64,000 nt of DNA from Thozetella sp. PMI_491 (lineage: Eukaryota; Ascomycota; Sordariomycetes; Chaetosphaeriales; Chaetosphaeriaceae). Under the pieces are notes generated by a model that worked only from the letters and a program-made list of their open reading frames with translations, ran no database searches and had not been told where the DNA came from. Below are positions 53,780-64,000 of the stretch, in pieces. The translations under genes and the position numbers were made by a program. The stretch lies in contig MU270015.1 of NCBI GenBank assembly GCA_021432635.1, forward strand, positions 195,211-259,210, read 5' to 3'. Position 1 is the stretch's first letter. Each line of letters starts with the position of its first letter.

Positions 53780-55220
53780 TTACAGAATCCCGAGAAGCCC
53801 GCCCGCCCCAGCCGCCTGGGCTACGGGGACCTCCTGCACGACCTGATGAACTAGGTCAACAGTAGTGCCTCCGTTGCCACCGGCACTGGCGCCTCCGTTG
53901 CCACCGGCCTCGATGCTGGTGTTGGTCTCTGTGTTATCGGTGGTCTGTTGAGTCCATGACTCGCCGCCGACCGCGGGGGGTGAGGCAGCAGTGGTGCTGG
54001 GGATGGGCGCCTTGGGAGTGAAGACGGTGTTCTCGGGGGTGCTAGGTACGATGTCAAACGACGGTGTCTCGCTCGGAAGTCCGATAGCAACAGTGCACAT
54101 GTTTGTCTTGGAGTTGTACGCGGCCGCCAGGCACTGGGTGCCAGGGGCGTCCGCGGCTGCCAGGACACCCTTGGTCGAGCAGAACTTCAGGCAGTCGCTA
54201 GCGCTGGCCTGCTCCACGGTGGTGGTGGAGGAGGTTGCGCTAATGGTCGTCGCACACTTGGCCCCGAAAATGATTTGCAGCAGATTACCCGTAATGCCGT
54301 TGACAAGGTTGAGGACTGGGGTCAGGAGTTTGGTCAAGTCCACGGTCAGATCGACACCTGCCACAGGCACCTCGATCTCGATAGTTACATCCCCGCTCTG
54401 GCAGCCGACATCGCTGGGCGTCGACGATGCGGACGATTCGGTCGCGGTTGCGACAGTAGACGAGATCGATGAGCCGGCCGTAGTCAAAATCTGGGTCACA
54501 GTAGAGGTCGAGGTTGAAGTCTCGGTCGAGGCGTTAGACGAAGCATTAGACGAAGCGCTAGACGAAGCCAGTGTGGTGGTGATCAGAGTCGAGGGAACCT
54601 GGGGGAGGGTCAAGGTCGAGTAGACAGGGGTGGTTTGGACGGGAGGAACCACGACAACAGGAATAGTGACCGTGGGCTCGCCGTTGGGCGTAGAGCCAGG
54701 TCCAGCCGTTGAGACAACGACTGGGGGAGGAACGACCTCAACCGGGGAGCTTCCCGCAGGGGGGCTCACAATGACGACCGGTGGCGGGTTCTCGTTCGAG
54801 GGGGGGCTTTCCGGAGGAACGTTATCCGAGGGGTTGCCACCGGTCCATGGAGCGCCACCTTCTGGCGGGGGGTTTTCGCCAGTGGAAGGAGTGCTGCCGG
54901 TGGCAGGAGCACTGCCAGCCGGGGCACCGCTGTTCGGGCCAGGGGTGCTCGGGCCAGGGGCGGCCGGGGCGACGGGGACGACGGGGGCCGGGACGGGCTC
55001 CTACCAATGATTAGCTAGCTAGTACACCACCCTATCGATTGCCGGAAGCTCTTACAGGAATAGACTGGATCACAACGATCGTTTCCGACGAGGTCGTGAC
55101 GGAGGGGTTCTGGGTTCCCAGATCGATTTCAATGATGTTGCAGTTGGAATACAGGCTCTGCAGGTCAATGGAGCAGAAGTTCTCCGTGAGGATGGGAACC
55201 TGGAGGTTGGCGACAGACAT
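53780..55220 (-). CDS. Pro/Ser/Thr-rich cell-surface-like protein, no signal peptide seen
   Basis: 461 aa. Exons 55220-55056 and 55000-53780 are joined over a 55-nt intron (GTAAGA...GGTAG), giving VIQSIP-EPVPAPVVPVAP. The N-terminus (MSVANLQVPILTENFCSIDL) is not a signal peptide. A Pro/Gly-rich stretch follows, then Ser/Thr-rich linkers typical of O-glycosylated wall proteins. A Cys-containing domain comes next (GCQSGDVTIEIEVPVAGVDLTVDL, GAKCATTISATS, SDCLKFCSTKG, GTQCLAAAYN, NMCTVAIG), partly resembling apple/PAN-like surface modules. A Gly-rich tail ends it. Either an upstream signal exon is missed or the protein is not classically secreted. Family unknown. Confidence 0.7.
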
Positions 55221-56726
55221 GTTATCGCAGGGGAGGGCTTAAGCCTGGAAGATAGCTAAAGGAAAGAGAGGCTTTTGTATTTAACCAGTGTTGCGGATCT
55301 TGGCGTCCGGAAGAAACTCTAAATGGGAAGAGGGGACTATGTACGATGGGTAGGCGTTGGTAAACGAGTGACTAAAGGGGGTGAGGCGGATGCTGCTGCT
55401 GATGATCACAATCCGAAAAGACGGGCGGCCGATGCTCCCCTTATACTCGAGCAGCGGCCGTCTCCTGGCATAGAAGCTTTGTTAGAGCCAAACCGTACTC
55501 GAGCGACATGTTTTTCCGGAGCAAATTCCCTTCCGCTAGACGAGAGTCACCCACCTGAACCACAGGTAGATGCAAGTCGGACGAGTGGGCAACCATCGTC
55601 CATGGCGCGTACCTGTTAGATTTGTCTGTTTCTCGCGTCCACCTGTCTCCATTGTCTAGCACGTGCTCCGGGAACGAAAGCAATGGAAAAGACGCATGAA
55701 CTAGCTTCTAGCGAGGTATTCTCTTTGTTTAGCGGTCCCAAGGCGGCGTGTCTCGCTGGGGTGAGAACCGTCAATTTGGCCCGCTGGGGAACGCGAAGGC
55801 CACTACAGGACCATAGTGTGCCTTGGCATGGATGTTGGGAATCGACAGAACCGTTGTCTTGATCGCCGATCTGATAGCTGAATGCAGAATGCAGAATGCA
55901 CTCCGTTAGATTGGGACACGAGTGTGCAACACGAGGTGCGGCGACAATGCGGCCTATATATGGGATTTCGCAAGCCATGGAGTCGGGCCGCCGTGTCTCA
56001 CTCCATACGGTCTCCCTAAGGCAAGGCGCAGGGGGCGTCTCGGGACGAGCCGGCTCCCAGCAGCAAAGAACACTAAAGCTTTTTGAACTTCAAAGGACTT
56101 ACATACACCCGTCAGCCATAGATACGGTAAGAGATACAAAGCGCCGGGAGGGTGCTTGGATGTGATCTGCACAGCAGTTTGTCGTCCGCCGGCGCTAGGT
56201 AACATGGGATTAGAGTGCGACATCTGCAGAGACGTAGGAAGAAGCCGAGGACCGGTGCATGCAAGAAAACTCATAACATTTATTCCATCCATGACATGTG
56301 TTGCCGTAATCTGAGCCTGAGCCGGATTCATCATCGCCCCTCCCTATGTAAGATACACGAATTGTACTATAACGCCGAGCCGACAACGAGCAAGCTGTGT
56401 ATGCCCTCCCACGCACCCAAAATGGTTCCTTGTCCTAGCTCCAGAGTTGAATGAATCAGATGCCGAACGCACGCTCAATTGTAGGCCCCTCGCACGCCTC
56501 GGCGTATTCCCTAGCGTCCATAGTGGTCTCGCCCGCCTTCCTCTTAGCGGGCGTGTCGGAAGAAAGGAGATGGTGGTGAGCCCAGAGGCGTGCCCGGATC
56601 GTAAAAGTCGGAATTACCCAGTCCTGTCGCAGCCGCATCCGCCACATCGTTTTCGGCCGTCGTCCTGCCTCGGGAGATACGACATGCAGAAGTACCATCT
56701 GTCTCGCCGTGCTGCTGGTTGGTGTC
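55221..56726. other. Intergenic, no gene seen
   Basis: About 1.5 kb between the upstream side of the Pro-rich gene and the 3' side of the kinase gene. Contains short frames only and a small GCAGAAT triplication near 55884. Confidence 0.5.
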
Positions 56727-59201
56727 CTACACCACCTTAGCTACGGTAGGCTTCATGCTGCGTCGGCCAAGTAACGTCGCTCCGTCGAGGCTAAGCTCGA
56801 ATGCGCCCTTCTGCCGATTCCGCTCGCGCACCTGCTGTCTCGCCGCTGCAGTGACAGCCGCCGAGTGCTGCCCGTAGCCCTTTTCGGCCGGGGCGTGCCT
56901 TTGTTGGCGTTCTCGCTCGCGGCCGCGGTGCTCTTGCTGATCGTGGATCTGGGTGTTACGCATGCTCTGCTCGAGCTGCTGGGTGGTGTTTTGAGTGGTC
57001 GGCTTGTGGACATACTCGGCGTTGGAGTCGTCCGCCATGTCGGTGTCCTCCTCCGAATCCTCGTTCAGGCCGACGAGCCGAGATACGCCCGCCTTGCTGC
57101 TGCCAATCTGCTTCCGACGCTTTCCCTCCTCCTCCTGGCGGTGGACCGCGTAGCCGACATCGAACACCTCTCGCAAGTTGACGGCGCCGGGCGACCGGAA
57201 GTCGACGCGCCTCTCGCCGTCGAAGTGCTTGGAGTCGAACGCGCGGAGCATACCGTCCGGTCCGATCTTCCTCTCCTCGCGGGGCGTGATGCCAGGCGCC
57301 TGGACCCAAGGGTGAGCAAGGAACTCCCTGATCGTGTAGCGCTTCTCTGGATCCACGCAGAGAAGGTGCGAGATCAAATCCTGTGCCGACTTGCTGATAT
57401 CATCCCACCACGGCGAGAGGAACGTGAACTGGCCCTTAGCCACTTTCTCCGTAAGAATCTCGATGCTCTCATCGTAGAACGGAGGGAATCCGCACAACAG
57501 CGTGTACAATACGCAGCCCAACGCCCACATGTCGACCGACTTGGAATAGCGCTCATCTTTGACGATCTCGGGCGCCGTATAACCGACCGTCCCGCATGGC
57601 GTCATTGTCTGGTCATCCCAGACGATCTTGGACAGTCCAAAATCGGCAATCTTGATCTGGCCGATGCCGCCCGCGCCCAGGCCACGCACGAACTCGCCCT
57701 CGTCAACCTTGTCCTCGTCACCGGGCTGCTTCGGCTTCGGATGCTTCGAGGGGATGACCGGGATGGGATTAAACAATATGTTTTCGGGCTTGATGTCACT
57801 GCGCGATACCGTATCAGCACATGTTGCGGTGATGTGAAGGGTTATGCATGACGTCAGGGTGGGGAGCCGGCACCAAGCGACTTGCTCGCACGGCTCAGCC
57901 GCTGGCGTCGATAGGCGAGGCTACCGCGGGGAGGGTAGCGCAATGCTGTGTTGCTTACCGGTGTACGACGCCTCTCTCTTCATGTAGATACTCCAATGCC
58001 TTCGCTACCTGCGTGATGACATGCCTCGACAAGTCCTCGCTGAAGTAGGTCAGCCGCACTATCTGGTGGAACAGTTCGCCACCTGGCGCCAGCTCGAGGA
58101 TGATGTAATAATACTGGCGGGATTCAGAGAAGTCGATGAGCTTGATGATGTTGGGGTGGTCAAGTTGGCGCATGATCTGAACCTCCTTCAAGATGTTCGC
58201 CCTCTGTCTCCAGGTTAGTTACCATAGAATATCGTCGATGGTGTCCTGGCGTTATATTGCATGCTTATTTGCATCGGCAAGGCACTCGCCAGGCGGCCGC
58301 CATCAGCCGGGTTAGAAAGCCCACCCGCTTGAAAAGACGAGTAGGGAATGACGAGCGAACTTGACAAAAGAAGAGAGAAGTTTCGCACCTCGGCAGCCTT
58401 CGGGACCTTTGGCTTGAAATCCGGATGTAAATGTTTGTTGCCCTAAGTCGCCCCTGGAGTTGGTAACGGAAAACTTTGAGAAAAACACAAGCAAGCAAAG
58501 AGACAAATGATATAGAAAAACGGGGTCGGTGGCCAAAGAAGAACAACAAAAAAGAACAATGCCACAATCCCCGGTGATACCACGTACCTGCATGCTATTC
58601 ATCTCGAACTTTCGGACGACCTTGATGGCGACCTCTCCGGCGTCGCCCTCCAAGTCGCGGGCGCGATAGACATTGCTGAAGGCGCCATCGCCCATCTTCT
58701 CCACAAGATCCCAGCGCTCCAAGCCGGGATACCTGGGGAACTTGCTCTTGCTTGCTGACTCCTCGGCCACTAGCTTGGCAATGTCCTCGCTTCGCTTTGA
58801 CTTTTGGGTAGTGCCGACCGTCTGGCCTGCCTCGGCTTGGTGGGCAGCTACGTTGCCGGCCTGGGCCACCCGGTTTTGCGCGTCTCCCGGGGCGACTGAG
58901 TAGGCTTCGGGCAGCTTCTCGTTCTTCGGCGGAGAGCTTCCAAGGACTGGCTCAGAGGCCATATTGATCTTGGGCAAGGCCTGGGGCTGCTGGGGTGGCG
59001 AGTATTCTTGCTTGGCCCGCGGCACCTCGTCGTAGTTGTTGGCTCGGGCTTGTTTGCCTACGCGCATCATCATTAGCATGGAATGACCGGGCTGGTTGCT
59101 GCTGCCCGCGATGGGTCTCCCCGGGAACGAGTGGGGGGGAGTGCGCTAGATGAAGACTTACCGTGCCGGATAAAGTTTTTCAGTTGCTGTATCGTCGACA
59201 T
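56727..59201 (-). CDS. CAMK-family Ser/Thr kinase, Srk1/Rck2 (MAPKAP-like)
   Basis: 608-aa kinase resembling fission-yeast Srk1 and budding-yeast Rck2, effectors of the stress MAPK Hog1/Sty1. Four exons: 59201-59162, 59057-58588, 58203-57959 and 57798-56727. Introns of 104, 383 and 159 nt have GTAAGT, GTACGT and GTAAGC donors. The 40-nt first exon gives MSTIQQLKNFIRHG-KQARANNYDEVP. Kinase motifs are MGDGAFSNVY (Gly loop), VAIKVVRKFEMNSMQ (Lys), RANILKEVQIMRQLDHPNI, VVHRDIKPENIL, IADFGLSK and YTAPEIV, with the family tail GAFELSLDGATLLGRR. An insertion rich in K/P/E lies between HRD and DFG. Probably cytosolic or nuclear. Confidence 0.9.
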
Positions 59202-59927
59202 CGTGACGGGTTGCTCTGCTCTTTCTGTCGATTTGAGAGGGGCGGACTGCCCAGTTCGGCGGGTTGGTGGGGTTCGGCGAGGACCAGAGAGACCTTGACC
59301 AGCTCGATCCCGACAGCGTCGTTCAGGAAATACACGGATGGGAAAGCGCCTCTGACTGCTTCTGTAGCACGTCTACAAGAGGGCGGCTCGGAGAGAAGAG
59401 CTGGGGAAGGGACGACGCTCGTAGGCAGGGTCTAGAATCTGACTCTGACTGCTTCTCGTGGTGGTGGAAATAGTGTGATCTTAGCACGGAAGGGTGGTTG
59501 GCTAAGAGGTGGGTGCGCTAGCTTGGTCGTGAAGGAAGAAGTGTGCGAAATGCTGACGCGGCGAGGGGGTATTTCGACAGTTACGCTCGACGGATGCTGT
59601 GGTTGGGGCAAAAGCCAAGTGACGATGTGATGTGGTTTGTACAGAGTGTGTGGGAGCAGTGCGAAGGCGCGCAGGCAGGAGCCAGTGCGATCGGATGAAA
59701 GATATGGGGATCGGGTAGTGAGGTCACTGTGGCTGCAGGGTACCGAGCAGGGCACGGGTTGCGTGGGCGCTAGGGCCTATGACAGGGGCGCACCGTCTTT
59801 GACGTTCCTTTGGGCTGAGTTGGTTTAGACAATCGGTTTCATCATCGCTTTCATCATAGGTTGGAAGGCGAGTAGCGTAGAAATGGGGGGGGAGGGGCTC
59901 CAGGGGCAGCAGCAAGCACGGGCTGTT

Positions 59928-59945
59928 GGGGGGGGGGGGGGGGGG
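59928..59945. repeat. 18-base G homopolymer
   Basis: Run of about 18 G, in the upstream region of the kinase gene. On the minus strand it is a C-run. Length in an assembly is prone to error. Confidence 0.8.
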
Positions 59946-60887
59946 CTTGGGAAGAAAGAAGAAGCGGCGAGGTAAACAAGGAGAGGCTTGGAATGGCAAT
60001 TGGCGAGCTTAAAGGGAAGAGAGACGGGGCGCTGCGGAAGCGAGAAGAAGTGCCGTCGTGGTTGCTGGCTTGCTGCTGATGCTACTGCTGCTACTACTGC
60101 AGAGCTGACAAACTACTAATAAACCGGGGGTGGCTACGTCCTTGGGGATGGCCCTGCGTTGCCTGGCTCCTGAAGCTTGGTTTGGGAGAGGCAGAAAGCT
60201 GGTGTCGGCCAACTTTGTCCCTGGAGTCAATCTCGAGATCTCGAGGAAAGGTGAGACGGCCACGGCAGAGATTTCTTCGGGCGGAGCAGTGCATCCTCGT
60301 CTTTACTCGTCCCAGTCTCTACCCTAGTCTGCCGCCTAGACCGGTCTGCTGCCCCCGTGGTGCGGTGCTGTAGATGCGCTTGGGAATGCGAAGAAGGGCT
60401 AGGTTCCAGGTTTGGCCGGCGTGGGCGTGACTGCAGCAGCGGCGCCTTCCATGATTTCGAGGCGGCGGGCCATGATTTCTGGTGAGGAAGGCGGCGTGGC
60501 CCAAGTCCGTAACAGTGGGGTGGACCCTCAATTATGACGTAGGCTGCATCGTCATTCCCTGCTGCCAGGTGGTCGGCCTAAATTGCGCTGCCGCCCTAGC
60601 GATTGCATCAGAGTCTCGCCGCAGCCGTCAGAGCGCCAGTCTTGGCCCCAGCCCGAGCTGCGCAGCGACCGCGAGGCAATCCCCAGCAATCCCCAACCGT
60701 GAGCCTGCGCGTATCCATTCTGTCGAACCGGTGGCATTCACGAGGCGCTTGAGGTGGGCCGCGTTCCAGATCCTTTCCCTCCTCCTGTGCCCCTCTCCCC
60801 TTTTGGCCATCCCAAAACGTCCCTCGCCAGCATCACGAACCCGGTGAACCATGGAGCATGTGACGCCACAATCCTGACACGTCAAAT

Positions 60888-60944
60888 CCTCTCTTTCTTC
60901 TTCTCTTTTCTCTTCTTTTCTTTTCTTTTCTTTTCCTTTTCGTA
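60888..60944. repeat. Polypyrimidine (CTTTT)n-like tract
   Basis: About 57 bases of almost pure C/T on the plus strand, ending in repeated TTTTC units. Simple-sequence repeat. Confidence 0.85.
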
Positions 60945-63580
60945 GCGGAGCTCGGGCGAGCTTACTGGAAGCGCGAGCTAGCCTGCAGGAGCCCATCGCA
61001 GGGCAATGCCAGGCATCCCCAGACATCGCAATCGCTGTCTTGCCCAGGACGAGACGATAGACAGGAGGGGACCCCGGAATGCGGAATGCCAGGGAGGTGT
61101 GACCTCACTCGCCGCTCTTCCGGCGCTCGCTGGCTGGCTGGCTCATCCAAGACTAGTGTCGCCTGAGCCGGCGGCACGGTACGCAAGAGTAGCGTTTAGG
61201 CCGGTGTCAACAGGCGAGGGGGGTTGCAGGCCTAGGAAAACTTCCATTCCGGGCTACCCGCTGGACCCCTATTGCATGAGTCGCGCGGGACCCACGAGTC
61301 TATCTGGCAGGCCCTCTCACTGGCCATCCAATAGCCCCCGTGCTTGAACTGATGGAAAACTGGTATTCTCGCTGGCAGAACAGGTTCTGCGGATTGCTCC
61401 TGTGACTCTGCGCGAAAGGAACCTTCTTTCGGCCTCGTTAGGCGCCTCCATGCAGAGCAGAGACGGCGCCCGATGCGAACATGCGCCGCGCGGCGCTCAT
61501 CCAAGCCTCGCGCCCTCTTTCTCGTGCACGATCGCGTGGTGCATTCCGAATGGGGTCGAGACCCACAGGAGAATACAAGCTTAGCGAGACAGCGGCTCGA
61601 ACAAATGTCCGCGTCTCATCGCCCTAGGTAGAACAGCAATCAAAGTTTGGCCCCCCTGCTTCAGCTCCGGCTCAGGCCATGTGCGCTTTAGCGGCCTGGC
61701 GCGCTTTGTGGTTTCAGTAGATGATTGTGTGGCTGGCTTTGCACACCGGCCGCCAACACAAGCACCTCCCAGCAACCAGAACATCTCCGACCTAAGCTGG
61801 AGAGATGGCTTACACTGGCGGCCACGCTCGGGGCTTGCTGGCTTGCCGGGCTAGCTGGACAAGCTGGGTTCCTGGCTTGCCTGGCTCGCAAAGGCATCGA
61901 GGCTGATCCTAATCTTACTCTTCGCCTAATTAGAGGCTGGATCTAGTGACGGAGGGGTCCCCCACGATCTCTTCAGAGTGAGGGGCACCGTGACCAGCCC
62001 AGTCGACTCCACTCCGGAGCATCCCACCCTAGCTTCCTCTTGGTACGTACTGTCGCAGTGCAGGGGAACATGGGCACCAGGATCGAGGTGTTCCACGGTC
62101 GTCGTCCTACTCCAGGCCAAGCCAGACCCCAGAGACGGACGCCGACGACGGGGCAGGCTGAGCCTAGAAGATTCTCCCAATCGATGGAATATTCATTGCC
62201 AAGTTTTTTGCCCAGCCGCCTCCCCTTCCGGCCAGAAGGGAGGCAGCCTCGCCGTCCTTTGGAAATGCAAGGCGCTATGGAACGGGAAGTATGTATGCAC
62301 AGTATGCACAGGGGCGTTGGTCCTGCCCGCGGGCGAGCCAGTCAGCAGTAGAGCAAGCGAAGCCGCTCTTTGGTGGACGGCATCTATCATTGCGCGCCGG
62401 TAGGTCTGCAGTGTATCGCCGCATATTCCTGGGCCAATGGACCCGCTCGATCTTGACGGTCATGACTGCTTCAGCTCGTACCGTGCCTGCAGCTCACAAT
62501 GCTGGGTGCAGATCGGACGACGGGAGAGGGCTCCGGCTCCGCGGGACCGCCGCTCGGCGAAGGGCCCGGCAGCAGACCTGTGCTGCGCGAGCTACCTCAC
62601 TGACGTCATCGTCCACTGCGCGGCTGACGTCCCCCCCTCGGTCCCCCTCCAAGATCCCCAGATTATCCCCCTGAATGGCTGCATGGAGCTGCAGAACCGC
62701 TTCGTTTAGGCCCGAAAAATCGACCGCCTGCCCGCCTGTCATCATCTGGAGGGCCGCCGCCGCGCAGGGGACGGCTAAGACAGCTCTTCTTCTTTGTCCG
62801 CCACAATGCCTTCGCCCCACACGAGCGCTCACATTCACCTGAGCTTTGTAATCTCTGAGGCTGCCTTGGCGTCGTCAGTGACTCGGCGCCACCAACGGCC
62901 GGAGCATTCGACCCGATGTTGACGTTTGCCCCTTTTTCTTCGGCCTGACTAGGCGCCCGAGCTGTTGGAGCCTGGTCAGGCGTACTGGCAAAGATGTCCG
63001 GGGACGTGATGCTAACCTCATGAGCGTCATGAGGTATGCGATCTGCTTGTGATGTGACCTGCAGCATCCTTATTTGGACGAAAATCCCGGGCGTATGACA
63101 ACATACTGCGGGTTCGTACTCACAGTTGCTTCTGCTCGGGTGTCTGGTAGCAGCTTAGGCTCGACGTGTGATATCGCGACGACCACTTGGTATTGTATTT
63201 GTCCTCCGCGTAGGGCCACGATTTCACCCCTTGATGTTCTCTAAGGTCTTTTTTTTTCATACTCAATATGCAAATGCCGGGGGTTTTATTTCCCTCCTAT
63301 CGCCGTGACGTTTCGTGGCCGGCACCCGCCCGGCCGGTTAAATTCGCCCCGGCATAGTAGAACAATCCTTCGCGGCTGTTTCGCAGTCGCTCAGAACACA
63401 TGTAGAGGTTCCACCAATGGCCTGATCTAGCCAGCCTGAGAGGCTCATGGCCGCGGGAAGGACAGCTATGTCGTCCTCATCGACCTGCGATGCTGTAGCT
63501 GGGCGCCCAGTCCAAGTCCCATAGACCTCATCGCCGAGCCGGGCTCGCTTACCTTTTGGCAGCCGGCCAGCACGCCCAGC

Positions 63581-64000
63581 ATGTCGCCGATAGGCTACCT
63601 CGCCAAGGTAGCCGGCCTCTCCGCCAGCATCGTGCTCGTATCCGTGAGCATCCCGTACTTGGCGCAGCTCTCGCCGAGCCTCGTGCCCTTCGTCGCCGAC
63701 TTCCCGATCCCCGACTTTGCCCTCCAGGTCCCGTTCTTCCGTTCCCAAGCCGACCCCGAATACGGGTGGGACGCCGAGCCGGGACGGCCGGAGTTCGCCT
63801 GCGACAGTTCCCACCGGTACAAAACGACGCTCGTCTCGCTCGATCCGCTCCTGATCTACATAGAGGACCTGCTCGCGCCGGCCGAGATTGCCTCGCTCCT
63901 GCACACGGCCGAGCCCGAGTTTGCGCCGTCCGAAGTCACGAAATATGGCCGGGACCAGCGCACCCAGGACCGCACCTCGTCCTCAGCCGGGCTGCCGCGC
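63581..64000 (+). CDS. Prolyl 4-hydroxylase-like 2OG-Fe(II) oxygenase, N-terminal part
   Basis: Frame opens at ATG 63581 and is still open at the window end (140 codons). The N-terminus has a hydrophobic segment (AGLSASIVLVSVSIPYLAQL), a likely signal anchor. Then comes FACDSSHRYKTTLVSLDPLLIYIEDLLAPAEIASLL, the classic start of fungal prolyl-4-hydroxylase catalytic domains. GRDQRTQDRTSSSAGLPR matches the RTSSSxxL block just before the first iron ligand. The iron and 2OG ligands lie beyond the edge. An opposite-strand frame at 63338-63904 is its mirror. Introns further on cannot be judged. Confidence 0.82.
   Translation, partial: MSPIGYLAKVAGLSASIVLVSVSIPYLAQLSPSLVPFVADFPIPDFALQVPFFRSQADPEYGWDAEPGRPEFACDSSHRYKTTLVSLDPLLIYIEDLLAPAEIASLLHTAEPEFAPSEVTKYGRDQRTQDRTSSSAGLPR

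Larger units (their letters stand above)
59202..63580. other. Long intergenic region, 4.4 kb
   Basis: Divergent upstream region between the kinase (minus) and the prolyl hydroxylase (plus). I see no supported gene: frames here are short, overlapping and without domains. It holds an 18-G run and a CT-rich tract annotated separately, and probably long 5' leaders and promoters. Confidence 0.45.

Noticed and set aside
63338-63904. 188-codon minus-strand frame at the right edge
   Set aside because: It overlaps the plus-strand prolyl-4-hydroxylase frame, which has clear family motifs. The minus frame is charge-biased shadow sequence.
1-64000. tRNA, rRNA or CRISPR features
   Set aside because: No B-box-like GGTTCRANTCC with a matching A box, no rRNA blocks and no spaced identical repeats were seen by eye. 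A covariance-model scan would settle it.

Overview
The window is nuclear DNA of a filamentous ascomycete (Pezizomycotina, most likely Sordariomycetes). The evidence is short GT-AG introns of about 50-90 nt with CTAAC/CTGAC branch sites, a Zn(II)2Cys6 regulator, 2EXR and HET-domain genes, a PaxU-type DUF829 hydrolase, a GH75 chitosanase, a GH32 fructosidase, and ATG starts in CCATGG/AAAATGG contexts. Genes lie on both strands, are loosely spaced and are mostly accessory: metabolism, secretion and defence. No tRNA, rRNA, CRISPR array or intact transposon was seen.

Layout. 0-10 kb, all minus strand: a zinc-cluster regulator cut by the left edge, an aldehyde dehydrogenase, an APC-superfamily permease, a 14-TM-type MFS exporter and a zinc alcohol dehydrogenase. 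This looks like a catabolic or secondary-metabolism neighbourhood. 11-19 kb, plus strand: an SDR, a cytosolic S9 (DPP-like) peptidase, a medium-chain reductase and a secreted epoxide-hydrolase-like protein. 19-27 kb: a two-exon protein of unknown function, a six-exon 2OG-Fe(II) oxygenase and two tandem 2EXR genes. 27.5-28.7 kb: a secreted precursor made of eight ~35-residue units and three C-terminal 18-22-residue units separated by KR/RR (Kex2-type) sites. 30-31.4 kb: a truncated HET/WD40 (NLR-type) remnant beside a fold-back element. 34-42 kb: GH75 chitosanase, a full-length arginyl-tRNA-synthetase paralogue in which both class I signature motifs are degenerate, an aldo-keto reductase, minisatellite and direct repeats, and a DUF829 hydrolase. 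43-55 kb: a GMC oxidoreductase, a small membrane protein, a putatively mitochondrial SDR, two small secreted proteins, a GH32 fructosidase, another secreted protein and a Pro/Ser/Thr-rich protein. 56.7-59.2 kb: an Srk1/Rck2-type stress kinase. The right edge cuts a prolyl-4-hydroxylase.

The most unusual items are the Kex2-type repeat precursor, which carries two different repeated peptide families, and the ArgRS paralogue with altered HIGH and KMSKS motifs. Exon boundaries were worked out by eye from splice signals, reading frame and family conservation. They are predictions. All homology statements rest on recognised motifs, not on searches.
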